Shown: positions 9,211 through 16,901, counted from the stretch's first letter. The stretch is 64,000 nucleotides of DNA from G963677915 sp963677915 (GCA_963677915.2 CAXXGE010000039.1:46762-110761); one strand, 5' to 3'. Notes: generated by a model not told the origin, from the letters alone. Program-made: numbers and translations.

Positions 9211-9242
9211 AGCGTCTGGCGTTAATACCAGGCGCTCTTTTT
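9211..9242 (+). terminator. Intrinsic terminator after the XRE/membrane protein operon
   Basis: Stem AGCGTCTGG (9211-9219) pairs with CCAGGCGCT (9228-9236), followed by a T run. Confidence 0.8.
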
Positions 9243-9264
9243 CAGTCTATTGAATATCCAAATC

Positions 9265-9489
9265 TTATTTATAGCCGGTTACAGAATACCTTTCCCTGAA
9301 CTCCATGTTGATCTGGGATATCTCCTTTTCGCCATCGATATAGGGTTGGTACATATCATAAGGATCACCGGCTCCGAAAATGCCGCAACCGGAGCACTGT
9401 TCACATCCGCCGCTTCCGCATCCCAGTGCCTGATTGATGATTTCAATCCTCTCTTCGCGTGTCGTATTCTTAATTGAAAATCTATCCAT
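9265..9489 (-). CDS. Small cysteine-rich protein of unknown function
   Basis: A 74-residue protein with a compact motif CGSGGCEQCSGC at about residues 24-35, four cysteines that could bind zinc or an iron-sulfur cluster. The rest is charged and aromatic (DPYDMYQPYIDGEKEISQ). The start has TAGGAGG upstream with good spacing. It follows the GTPase-nuclease gene on the same strand after about 60 bases and may be cotranscribed. I do not recognise a family. Confidence 0.6.
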   Translation of the reverse strand: MDRFSIKNTTREERIEIINQALGCGSGGCEQCSGCGIFGAGDPYDMYQPYIDGEKEISQINMEFRERYSVTGYK

Positions 9490-9548
9490 ATCAAAACCTC
9501 CTAACGTTAACGATACCGGTTCTCAGTTATATTATACATCCAACATCG

Positions 9549-12122
9549 CTATTTCTCAAGGTACTCCTCCCTCATTATCCGGTAGACATCATCCATCTCG
9601 GCCTTGAAGCCTTCAGCCGACAGCCTTTTTGCGCCTTTTCCCATGATGATGATCTGCTCTACGGCATCCGATGTCGCTACCGTCACATCATACCGGGGAC
9701 TGATTTCGTTCGTCAGCTTCTCGATATACTGGTCTGCCGTCTCAGCTTCCTTGGTATAGACGACATTGATGTTGTGGTATTTCGTTACCGATCCTGGATT
9801 CCCTTTCACCTTGTATGCGTCAAATACCAGGATGACCGTCTCGGCTCTCAGCGCTTGATAGTTGCACATCATATCCATCAGCTTCATCCTCGCCGCCTCA
9901 AGACTCTCCCGTGCCAACTCCTTCAGGTTATCCCAGGCGAAAATGATATTGTAACCATCAACAAGAAGGTACTTGTCCCTCTTGACAAAATTTTGATTCC
10001 GCATGCGTGCCACGGGGTCAGACCTTTTGGCACTGCTGTGTCCTGACTGAAGCGACTCCCTTTTGGATGGTCCGTAGGTCTTTAGGAAAATCGCTTCCAG
10101 CTCTTCATCCGAAGTCACAGAGGAACCAGCATAACTTCTCAAATTTTCCTGCGACACGCTAGTAGACTCATCTTCCCCCATATTCAGTTTCAGTCCGCTG
10201 TCCACATGCTTGTAGTCTTCCACCTCGTCCCAGGGCACATTGAACCCGGCACCGTGGCTACAAAAGACTGATCCGCTGGGATTCGATGCATCTTTCTCAG
10301 GATCGTAAGCCTTATCGGCGATGACATCCTCTGCATTATGACACGGTTCATAGCCCCCTGGGCTCAGGGCAAGTCTGCCGGTTCCCTTTGTATAACCAGC
10401 CACCTCCAGTGAATAGTGCATCATCGTCGAAACAGGTGCTGTACCTGTCAGTATGGCATTTTCTTCGTCAATTGACGGTTCATCGTGTCGCCCATACATC
10501 CGCTGCACATCGGACATCGCTTTTCCCAGGAATTCCTTAGGCAACTCGAGCCTGAATATATAGACAGGTTCAAGCAGGATGCTTTCCGCCTTCATCAAAC
10601 CCTGCCTTACTGCTCTGAAAGTAGCCTGCCTAAAGTCGCCGCCTTCAGTATGCTTCTCGTGGGCTCGTCCTGCGACAACAGTGATTTTCATATCGGTGAT
10701 TTCCGAACCTGTCAGTACGCCATTAAATGGTTTCTCTGCCAGATGTGTCAGAATCAGACGCTGCCAGCTGCCTCCCAGCACATCCTCACTGCAGGCGGTA
10801 GCCAGCTGAATGCCGCTCCCCGACTCAGCCGGTTCCATCAGCAGATGAACTTCCGCATAATGCTTCAGCGGTTCGAAATGGCCGATACCGAGGGTAGGCT
10901 TTTTGATTGTTTCCTTATAAACAAGGTTTCCGGAGCCGAAAGTCACTTCTATACCGAAACGGTCAAGAATCAGACTTTTCAATATCTCGATCTCGATTTC
11001 TCCCATGACTTTTGCATGGATTTCCTCCAGTGTCTCATTCCATACGATATTCAGATGGGGCTCTTCTTCTTCCAGTACTTTCAGATTCTGCAGCATACCA
11101 TGGACGTTGCAGCTTTCGGGCAGTTCGATTCTGTAACTGAGTACCGGTTCAAGCTCTGGTTGCACGGATCCGCTTTCGAATCCCAGGCCGTCCCCTGCAT
11201 GGGTTGTGCTTAAACCTGTCAAGGCGCAGATACTGCCCGCGCTTGCCTCTTGCACACTATCGTACTGCTTGCCTGAGTAGATCCGTATCTGATCCACCTT
11301 TTCACGGCCTTCTTCATCGATGGCGTCCTTGACTTTCAAACTGCCTCCGGTGATTTTCACGTGAGTCAGCCTGTTTCCCTGGTCGTCCCTGCTTATTTTG
11401 AAAACTCTGGCACCAAATACATCTGCGTACTCGGCAGGTCTCGTATATATTTCCATACCATCAAGCAAGTCCTGGACACCAGAATTCTTCAAGGCTGATC
11501 CGAAGTAGGCAGGAAAAATCCGGTATTTGGCTATGGCTCGGGCGATATCATCCTTTTTGAGTTCTCCCGTTTCAAGAAAACTCTCTAGAAGATGTTCGTC
11601 ACATACGGCAAGGTTTTCGTTCCAATGGCCGTCTCTCGATTCTGTTTCTCCAAAGTCGATGCACCCTTCACCCAAACGACTTCTCAGTTCTTTCAAAAGT
11701 TTCTCCCTATCCGCACCCACCTGGTCCATCTTATTGACAAAGATGAAGGTCGGCACCCCGTAGCGTTTCAGCAGCTTCCAGATAGTCTGGGTATGACCTT
11801 GTATGCCGTCAGCCCCGCTGATGACAAGAATGGCATAGTCAAGCACCTGCAGCGTCCGCTCCATTTCAGAGGAAAAATCCACATGGCCCGGGGTGTCAAG
11901 CAGCGTTGCCTCCATATCTCCCAGCTGAAACACCGCCTGTTTGGAGAAGATGGTAATGCCCCGTGTCTTCTCAAGTTCAAAGGTATCCAAAAAGGCATCC
12001 TTGTGGTCGACCCTGCCCATTTTCCTGATACTGCCCGTCAGGTAGAGCATCGTTTCCGATAAAGTTGTTTTGCCGGCATCCACATGTGCCAGGATACCTA
12101 CCGTCAATTTATTTGATAACAT
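9549..12122 (-). CDS. EF-G/TetM-like translational GTPase fused to a Rae1/YacP-like NYN nuclease domain
   Basis: An 857-residue two-part protein. Residues 1 to ~690 form an EF-G/ribosome-protection-type GTPase with AHVDAGKT (12-19), RGITI (54-58), DTPGH (76-80) and NKMD (130-133), followed by the beta-barrel and later EF-G domains. Residues ~717-857 form an NYN/PIN-like domain typical of YacP (Rae1), with VDGYN (721-725), FDAY (767-770), ETADQYIEK (from 794) and TSD (817-819). Rae1 in Bacillus cuts mRNA in the ribosomal A site, and TetM-type GTPases also act there. A ribosome-targeted nuclease is therefore inferred. The ATG at 12122 is preferred over an upstream TTG, although its binding site (GGA) is weak. 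A REP-like repeat encodes part of the linker (about residues 697-706). Tetracycline resistance should not be assumed. Confidence 0.88.
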   Translation of the reverse strand: MLSNKLTVGILAHVDAGKTTLSETMLYLTGSIRKMGRVDHKDAFLDTFELEKTRGITIFSKQAVFQLGDMEATLLDTPGHVDFSSEMERTLQVLDYAILVISGADGIQGHTQTIWKLLKRYGVPTFIFVNKMDQVGADREKLLKELRSRLGEGCIDFGETESRDGHWNENLAVCDEHLLESFLETGELKKDDIARAIAKYRIFPAYFGSALKNSGVQDLLDGMEIYTRPAEYADVFGARVFKISRDDQGNRLTHVKITGGSLKVKDAIDEEGREKVDQIRIYSGKQYDSVQEASAGSICALTGLSTTHAGDGLGFESGSVQPELEPVLSYRIELPESCNVHGMLQNLKVLEEEEPHLNIVWNETLEEIHAKVMGEIEIEILKSLILDRFGIEVTFGSGNLVYKETIKKPTLGIGHFEPLKHYAEVHLLMEPAESGSGIQLATACSEDVLGGSWQRLILTHLAEKPFNGVLTGSEITDMKITVVAGRAHEKHTEGGDFRQATFRAVRQGLMKAESILLEPVYIFRLELPKEFLGKAMSDVQRMYGRHDEPSIDEENAILTGTAPVSTMMHYSLEVAGYTKGTGRLALSPGGYEPCHNAEDVIADKAYDPEKDASNPSGSVFCSHGAGFNVPWDEVEDYKHVDSGLKLNMGEDESTSVSQENLRSYAGSSVTSDEELEAIFLKTYGPSKRESLQSGHSSAKRSDPVARMRNQNFVKRDKYLLVDGYNIIFAWDNLKELARESLEAARMKLMDMMCNYQALRAETVILVFDAYKVKGNPGSVTKYHNINVVYTKEAETADQYIEKLTNEISPRYDVTVATSDAVEQIIIMGKGAKRLSAEGFKAEMDDVYRIMREEYLEK
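10007..10033. repeat. REP-like palindromic repeat, copy 1 (inside coding sequence)
   Basis: 27 bases starting GTGCCACGGGG and ending CCTTTTGGCAC, with arms GTGCCA/TGGCAC and a conserved core GGTCAGACC. It lies in frame in the GTPase-nuclease gene between the two domains. Confidence 0.85.
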
Positions 12123-12170
12123 TTTTATTATTTCCAATCCATCGTATTTCGACTATATTCTACCATAAAA

Positions 12171-12197
12171 ATGCCAGGGGGTCAGACCTTTTGGCAC
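12171..12197. repeat. REP-like repeat, copy 2
   Basis: Core GGGGTCAGACCTTTTGGCAC, same element as the copies at 10007, 12269 and 14645. Inverted relative to the 12269 copy, with a terminator hairpin between them. Confidence 0.85.
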
Positions 12198-12210
12198 CGG
12201 TGCTGAAAAA

Positions 12211-12262
12211 AAGGAAGGCCGCAGAGCTTGATCTTACTGCTCTCCAGCCTTCCTTATTATTT
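12211..12262 (-). terminator. Terminator hairpin after ablB
   Basis: Arms of 17 bases, 12211-12227 (AAGGAAGGC...) and 12239-12255 (...GCCTTCCTT), with two central mismatches. On the minus strand it is followed by TTTTTTT (12204-12210 on the plus strand is mainly A). It sits between two inverted REP-like copies, making a nested palindrome. Confidence 0.7.
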
Positions 12263-12268
12263 TCTAGC

Positions 12269-12295
12269 GTGCCAAAAGGTCTGACCCCCTGGCAC
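12269..12295. repeat. REP-like repeat, copy 3
   Basis: 27 bases, GTGCCAAAAGGTCTGACC then CCCTGGCAC. Its last base coincides with the last base of the ablB stop codon (12295-12297). Confidence 0.9.
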
Positions 12296-13131
12296 TATAT
12301 GACTTTTTTATGCCAGACATTCATGCTTTCAATCTGACCGCCTATCTGGGTATTGTTAGTCAACCGACCGCCATAACGGTAGCCCATCTTTGAGAAAGTA
12401 GCATTCATACCAAAGGAAGCAGCCCTGGCAATTGTATAAAAAGTCGTGTAGCCCATGCTTTTCATCTCTTTCTCCATTTTAATTAGCAGTACTTGTGCAA
12501 ATGCATTTCCACGGTATTTCGGCAAGACGGCGAAGTCTGTCATTTCGCAGCTTTTGTTCTCCTGATCAGTCTCGCAAGACGCAATTGCCGCAAGCTTCCC
12601 TTCAACTGCAATACCAAAGTAAATGATATGCCCATCCATCGTTTTCCTGATATAATTGGGATCAAAGACAGGAAAAGGATAACTAACAAAAACCTTGTCA
12701 AAGACATCCGCCATTTCCTCTGCATCATCACAATTCAGTTCCCTTATGTCCATATCCTTCTGAATGTTCGTTAGCATATATTGGTCTTTTGTACTTTCGG
12801 CCTTTTCCAAGACAGCTTCAAGCTGATTGCAATCTGTAATACGAGCACGCTCCGGGTTCAAGTAGTGTCCCATAAATAAGCATGTATTGTCATCCATAAA
12901 ATAGCCAGGAATTGCCGCTTCTTTAATAAATCCCTTCTTTCTAAGAAGGTTTTCCTGAGTTTCAGGAACCTTGGCTATTATTTTTCCATACCCTCTGTCA
13001 ACAGCCAGACGCTGCAGCTGATCAATCAGTTCTACTCCTGCATCCTTACCCAATTTCATCAGGTATATCCTATTGCTGGCTTTGCCATGCTGTATTTCGC
13101 TGTTTCCAATAAGTTCTATTTTGTCTTTCAC
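12295..13131 (-). CDS. ablB: Beta-lysine N-epsilon-acetyltransferase
   Basis: A 278-residue GNAT acetyltransferase that completes synthesis of the compatible solute N-epsilon-acetyl-beta-lysine. The GNAT domain occupies roughly residues 145-270 (acetyl-CoA loop region around FAVLPKYRGNAFAQVLL). The N-terminal ~140 residues match the AblB type (GKASNRIYLMKLG, KIIAKVP, GYFMDDNTCLFMGHYL). The gene overlaps ablA by four bases, so coupled translation is expected. The ablA context makes the assignment firm. The product is a cytoplasmic osmolyte used under salt stress. Confidence 0.9.
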   Translation of the reverse strand: MKDKIELIGNSEIQHGKASNRIYLMKLGKDAGVELIDQLQRLAVDRGYGKIIAKVPETQENLLRKKGFIKEAAIPGYFMDDNTCLFMGHYLNPERARITDCNQLEAVLEKAESTKDQYMLTNIQKDMDIRELNCDDAEEMADVFDKVFVSYPFPVFDPNYIRKTMDGHIIYFGIAVEGKLAAIASCETDQENKSCEMTDFAVLPKYRGNAFAQVLLIKMEKEMKSMGYTTFYTIARAASFGMNATFSKMGYRYGGRLTNNTQIGGQIESMNVWHKKVI

Positions 13132-14381
13132 GATACATCTTCCTTGCTATTTCTTATATTTCTTTCCAAATTGTCTGGTGTCAAAGTTATTTCATCATGG
13201 TCGCTTAGCAGTTTTGAAATGCCAATGGCATCCGCAGACTGTTCATATGCCGTACTATCCTCAGCATTTGTTGACATGGTGTAGGTTGTGATGACCCCTT
13301 CATAGTTTCTAAGTATCACTTTGTTGGACGACCAGGATACCAGGTAGTTTGGCATGACAGGAATTTTCCCACCGCCTCCAGGAGCATCGATGACATAGGT
13401 CGGAATAGCGAAACCACTCGTGTGCCCCCGAAGGCTTTCCATTATCTCTATACCTGTGCCGACATTCGTTCTGAAATGGTCAAGGCCTTCAGATAGATCA
13501 CACTGATATAGGTAGTAAGGTCTGATTCTGTTTTTGACCAGCACATGTACCAGCTCTTTCATAATGTCCGGCGAATCATTGATGCCTTTAAGAAGCACCG
13601 ATTGATTACCCATAGGGATGCCAGCCTTCACAAGTTTTCTTACTGCCTTTTTCGCATCCCCCGTCATTTCCTTCGGATGGTTGAAATGGGTGTTGATCCA
13701 GATATTGTCGTATTTCTCCAAAACCGCCAGAAGGGAATCCGTTATTCTTTGCGGCAGTACAACGGGTGTCCTTGTGCCAATCCGTATCACTTCCACATGA
13801 GGGATGGCATACAATTGTTCAAGTATCCAATCCAAATAACCATCAGAGAGCAAAAACGGGTCACCACCCGATAGAAGCACATCCCTCACTACGGGATTTC
13901 CCTTGATGTATGCAATGCCTTCTTCTATCTGTTTCCGTGAAGGAATCGAGTCCTGGTCGCCAACTTTTCTTTTTCTGGTGCAGTGTCTGCAATACATGGC
14001 GCAAACATTGCTCGTGTGGAAAAGAACCCTGTCCGGATAACGATGGGTAATACCTGGTACCGGACTGTCTTTGTCTTCGTGCAATGGGTCTGCCATGTCA
14101 TGGTTTGAAACATGAAGCTCTTTGTGGCTTGGGAAACACTGCATGAAAACAGGATCCTGTTCATACTTCTCCTTATCGACAAGGGACAGATAATACGGCG
14201 TTACTGCCAAAGGAAATGTGTCTACTGTCTTTTGAATCTTTCTGCGCATGCCTTCATCAAAATGCACTCCTAATAGTTTTTCAACCTCTTCAATGTCACG
14301 AATTGTATTTCTTATCTGCCAATGCCAGTCCTGCCATTTTTCTTTTTGTTTTCCTGCTTGTTTTATCTTTGTCTGTATCAT
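13128..14381 (-). CDS. ablA: Lysine 2,3-aminomutase
   Basis: A 417-residue radical SAM, PLP-dependent aminomutase that converts L-lysine to beta-lysine. The radical SAM cluster motif is CAMYCRHCTRKR (CxxxCxxC). Other family stretches are DPLHEDKDSPVPGITHRYPDR, LLSGGDPFLLSD, RIGTRTPVVLPQRIT and IDAPGGGGKIPV. Together with ablB it forms the acetyl-beta-lysine osmolyte operon. The start follows AAGGAG. It is preceded by a ~200-nt leader with its own promoter and an intrinsic terminator, pointing to control by transcription attenuation. Glutamate 2,3-aminomutase is a related family, but the ablB partner favours lysine. Confidence 0.92.
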   Translation of the reverse strand: MIQTKIKQAGKQKEKWQDWHWQIRNTIRDIEEVEKLLGVHFDEGMRRKIQKTVDTFPLAVTPYYLSLVDKEKYEQDPVFMQCFPSHKELHVSNHDMADPLHEDKDSPVPGITHRYPDRVLFHTSNVCAMYCRHCTRKRKVGDQDSIPSRKQIEEGIAYIKGNPVVRDVLLSGGDPFLLSDGYLDWILEQLYAIPHVEVIRIGTRTPVVLPQRITDSLLAVLEKYDNIWINTHFNHPKEMTGDAKKAVRKLVKAGIPMGNQSVLLKGINDSPDIMKELVHVLVKNRIRPYYLYQCDLSEGLDHFRTNVGTGIEIMESLRGHTSGFAIPTYVIDAPGGGGKIPVMPNYLVSWSSNKVILRNYEGVITTYTMSTNAEDSTAYEQSADAIGISKLLSDHDEITLTPDNLERNIRNSKEDVS

Positions 14382-14397
14382 ATTGACTCCTTTCGAA

Positions 14398-14605
14398 TTT
14401 ACACAATAAAAAGCACTCTAAGCCTGTATTTTACAGAGTTAGAGTGCTCATTCCAACTGGCGTATGACCATTTGATCCTACGCAAGCCCCAGCTCATCAT
14501 TAAGCGTTTTTCACTGACTGTTTCACCGTCACCGTCCATCAGTGGACAGCCGAATACTCGAGACAATTAATTCACGAATACACACCCTTCGTTGGGCGCA
14601 TATTG
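14398..14605 (-). promoter_or_regulatory. Structured ablA leader with intrinsic terminator (possible riboswitch or attenuator)
   Basis: About 200 nt are transcribed before ablA. On the minus strand the leader ends in AGCACTCTA...TAGAGTGCT (arms 14440-14448 and 14412-14420 on the plus strand) followed by TTTTTATT, a good terminator placed directly before the gene. The upstream part contains several self-complementary segments, for example GGCTGTCC and GGACGGT around 14525-14550. I compared it by eye with lysine, glycine, c-di-AMP, c-di-GMP and T-box signatures and found no convincing match. The type is unknown. Confidence 0.6.
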
Positions 14606-14610
14606 TTAAT

Positions 14611-14639
14611 AGTATAACAAAAATTGGCGTACTTGTCAA
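14611..14639 (-). promoter_or_regulatory. Strong sigma-A promoter of ablAB
   Basis: On the minus strand TTGACA (14634-14639), a 17-base spacer and TATACT (14611-14616). Near-consensus. The REP-like copy 4 abuts its upstream side. Confidence 0.85.
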
Positions 14640-14824
14640 AAAGAGTGCCAAAAGGTCTGACCCCCTGGCACTCCCGGATCGATGTCAAAAGCCCCTGCCA
14701 CTAGTTTGAAATTGTTGTCGCGCAGTGCCGCCGAACGATGGATATAACCAATATTGCTTCCTTTTCCACCGCCGATCATAGCCCAGCGGATGGACTCGCT
14801 ATTAACCTTCTCAGCAAAAATCAT
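14636..14824 (-). pseudogene. Truncated Gfo/Idh/MocA-type oxidoreductase (N-terminal piece)
   Basis: Only about the first 54 residues of an NAD(P)-binding oxidoreductase remain: RWAMIGGGKGSNIGYIHRSA is the Rossmann dinucleotide-binding start and VAGAFDIDP follows. The normal protein is ~350-400 residues. The frame then enters a REP-like repeat and stops. It has a good ribosome binding site (GGAGG) and lies 17 bases after the IolE-like gene, so the two once formed an operon for polyol or inositol-type sugar metabolism. Confidence 0.75.
14645..14671. repeat. REP-like repeat, copy 4
   Basis: Same 27-base element (GTGCCAAAAGGTCTGACC...); pairing extends two bases each side (GAG...CTC, 14643-14673). 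It marks the truncation point of the oxidoreductase gene and abuts the ablAB promoter. Confidence 0.9.
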
Positions 14825-14841
14825 TGTAATATCCTCCCTAT

Positions 14842-15765
14842 TTAAAATCCGATGCTCTTCAGATATTCAAGACTCGCCTTCACGTCTCTAAGGCTTGTAT
14901 CCGAATTTCTCGGATCCCTTTCCTGTTCGATTGTAATGAACCCGTTGTACCCGATATCCATCAGCGTCTGACGGATGCCGGGATAATCCAGATCCCCGGT
15001 ACCGAGCGGGCACATGACCCCTTTCGCCACTGCATCGAAGAAACGGATTTTCTCATTCATGATATCTTCATAGATGCTTTTGTTCACATCCTTGAAATGG
15101 ACGTAGTCAAGGCGGTCCTTATATTTCACAAGCCACTCGGAAGGGTCCATGCCGGAAAAGTACAGATGTCCCGTATCCAGGCAGAATCCCGCTTCTTCAT
15201 ATGAAATATCCTCAGCAATCTTGTCAATCTCGTCTGCAAACTCAATATAGCCTCCGGCATGAGGATGCACAACCGCTCTCACGCCATACGCTTCCCAAGC
15301 GATTTTCGCGATGCCCTTGATATGCTTGATCATTTGATTCCATGTAGCCTCGTCCAGTCTGGGCGCCCTATAAACATGGCCCGCAGCATAGTCTCTCTCG
15401 TCATGACCCCAGTCCATTACCGTCAGATAAGGCGTCTTGAAATGCTGGCCCTCCTCCTGTGGCTCAAGAGGCAATTTAGTGACCAGCCCGCAGATTTCAT
15501 GCACCTGCTTTACTATGTTCTCATAGTTCTCCTCAGCCACAAGATCATCGAAAATGGTCCCCGCAACAATGGTCAGGTTCCTGTCCGTCAGCTCCTTGCT
15601 CACAAGATCAAGGTCAATGGGAATGTACCCGTAAGGCCCGAGCTCCAGTCCTTTGTAGCCTGCGACGGATGCCTCATCAAGCACCTTGAGCCAGGATGGC
15701 AAGTGTGGATTCTTCGGATTATCAACGCCCCAGCTGCAAGGCGCACCAGTGATTTTCATGCTCAT
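14842..15765 (-). CDS. IolE-like sugar phosphate isomerase/epimerase (TIM barrel)
   Basis: A 307-residue AP-endonuclease-2-type TIM barrel, closest in feel to IolE (2-keto-myo-inositol dehydratase) and relatives. Visible motifs are GAPCSWGVDNPKNP at the N-terminus, GYKGLELGPYGYIP, VVHPHAGGYIEF, the metal-site segment FCLDTGHLYFSG, YVHFKDV and ITIEQERDPRN at the C-terminus. Ribosome binding site GGAGGAGG. It precedes a truncated Gfo/Idh oxidoreductase, the usual neighbour. The precise substrate is unknown, and the pathway looks broken here. Confidence 0.82.
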   Translation of the reverse strand: MSMKITGAPCSWGVDNPKNPHLPSWLKVLDEASVAGYKGLELGPYGYIPIDLDLVSKELTDRNLTIVAGTIFDDLVAEENYENIVKQVHEICGLVTKLPLEPQEEGQHFKTPYLTVMDWGHDERDYAAGHVYRAPRLDEATWNQMIKHIKGIAKIAWEAYGVRAVVHPHAGGYIEFADEIDKIAEDISYEEAGFCLDTGHLYFSGMDPSEWLVKYKDRLDYVHFKDVNKSIYEDIMNEKIRFFDAVAKGVMCPLGTGDLDYPGIRQTLMDIGYNGFITIEQERDPRNSDTSLRDVKASLEYLKSIGF

Positions 15766-15868
15766 GTTTCTTCCTCCTCCAATACAGATGATCGTTTCAA
15801 CAACTTACTTCAATTATACGCCCGCTGTAGAAAAATCCAATGAAGCATCTTGTCCTTTATTTCCCGGT

Positions 15869-16076
15869 GAACTCACCCACCACTTTCGCTAAAAGCTGTG
15901 AAGTGGGGGCTTCCTGAGTAGAGTTGTCTACTAAAGACAGGTATTATATCATACAAAGGCTTATTTTATAAGCTTTTGGGGTCAAATGGAATGGTTTTTT
16001 TACGTATTTTTTAGGAAAAGGCGATTCATCCCGCCACCTATGGAGGAGGGGGAATTCTCGCTGAATTATGTTAAAA
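15869..16076 (-). mobile_element. MITE-like derivative of the IS605-type element at 59.9-63.1 kb
   Basis: 15869-15932 matches the right end at 59905-59968 (GAACTCACCCACCACTTTCG and on), and 15948-16076 matches the left end at 62930-63058 with one visible mismatch. The order and orientation are those of the full element, but tnpB and everything else between the ends is gone. The left end has the hairpin GCGATTCATCCC...GAATTCTCGC. Confidence 0.85.
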
Positions 16077-16083
16077 TACAAAA

Positions 16084-16123
16084 AAACTACTGCCAGAAGA
16101 AACGTCTACGTCGACAGTAGTTT
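16084..16123. terminator. Hairpin, possible terminator
   Basis: AAACTACTG (16084-16092) and CAGTAGTTT (16115-16123) are exact complements, with a GTCTACGTCGAC segment inside the loop. It lies between the MITE-like element and the flavoprotein promoter. Direction unclear. Confidence 0.45.
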
Positions 16124-16180
16124 ATTAGCTTGATTATTGCACGTTATCTTCGATTTTCCAAGTCTAATAATTTATCAATA

Positions 16181-16209
16181 TTGTTATCAAAAGCCTCTAT
16201 AGTTATAAT
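16181..16209 (+). promoter_or_regulatory. Promoter of flavoprotein gene
   Basis: TTGTTA (16181-16186), a 17-base spacer and TATAAT (16204-16209), about 50 bases before the start codon. Confidence 0.65.
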
Positions 16210-16260
16210 ATAATAGTGTATGCATGGTTATGTTAATTTGATTGAGGGAGGAATGGATAG

Positions 16261-16896
16261 ATGAAAGTAGTCGCATTTAACGGCAGCCCAAGGACTAAAG
16301 GCAATACGTATGAAGCAATCAAAATGGTCGCCAGAGAAATCGAAAAAGAAGGTGTAGATGTTGAAATCATAGACGTTGGAAGCAAGCAGGTCAGCGGTTG
16401 CACTGCCTGCTACAAGTGTGTCGACAATAAAGACGGCACCTGCATTATCAAAAACGATCCGGTCAATGAATGGATCGGGAAAATGAAAGAAGCTGACGGC
16501 ATCATCCTGGGATCGCCGGTCTATTTCGGTGGTGTCACCGGCAGCATGAAATGTTTTCTCGACAGAGCCTTTCTTGTAGGCTTCGTCAATGACGGCATGT
16601 TGCGACACAAGGTGGCTGCAACTGTCGTTACTTTAAGACGGTCCGGCGGTATGCCTACACTGAATGAACTAAACCAGTTCGCCACGAACGTGGAAATGAT
16701 TCTGGCTCCAGGTAACTACTGGCCACTTATTTACGGGGAGCATCCAGGCGAAGTGCAGCAGGACAAGGAAGGTCGGCAGATTCTTGAGATGCTCGGCAAA
16801 AACACCGCCTGGCTGCTCAAGCTGATCGACAACGGAAAGGGCACAGTCAATGAACCTGCTCTGCCCGAAAAAGTGTGGATGAACTTTATACGTTAG
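16261..16896 (+). CDS. NADPH-dependent FMN reductase / iron-sulfur flavoprotein family
   Basis: A 211-residue flavodoxin-like protein. The N-terminal FMN phosphate loop is FNGSPRTKGNT. A cysteine cluster CTACYKCVDNKDGTC (about residues 46-60) resembles the cluster-binding insert of Isf-type iron-sulfur flavoproteins. ILGSPVYFGGVTGSMKCFLDR is typical of this family. It probably carries FMN and moves electrons in the cytoplasm; the redox partner is unknown. Own promoter, and a terminator directly after, so a single-gene unit. Confidence 0.85.
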   Translation: MKVVAFNGSPRTKGNTYEAIKMVAREIEKEGVDVEIIDVGSKQVSGCTACYKCVDNKDGTCIIKNDPVNEWIGKMKEADGIILGSPVYFGGVTGSMKCFLDRAFLVGFVNDGMLRHKVAATVVTLRRSGGMPTLNELNQFATNVEMILAPGNYWPLIYGEHPGEVQQDKEGRQILEMLGKNTAWLLKLIDNGKGTVNEPALPEKVWMNFIR

Positions 16897-16901
16897 ACGC
16901 G

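Noticed and set aside
9549..12122. Tetracycline resistance gene
   Set aside because: TetM-like GTPase features alone do not prove resistance. The nuclease fusion and genomic setting point elsewhere.
14398..14605. Lysine riboswitch upstream of lysine 2,3-aminomutase
   Set aside because: The gene context suggested it, but the conserved L-box segments are not visible, so only an unassigned leader is reported.
10007..14671. CRISPR-like array from the four REP-like copies
   Set aside because: Spacing is irregular (kilobases), two copies are inverted, and no cas genes are present.
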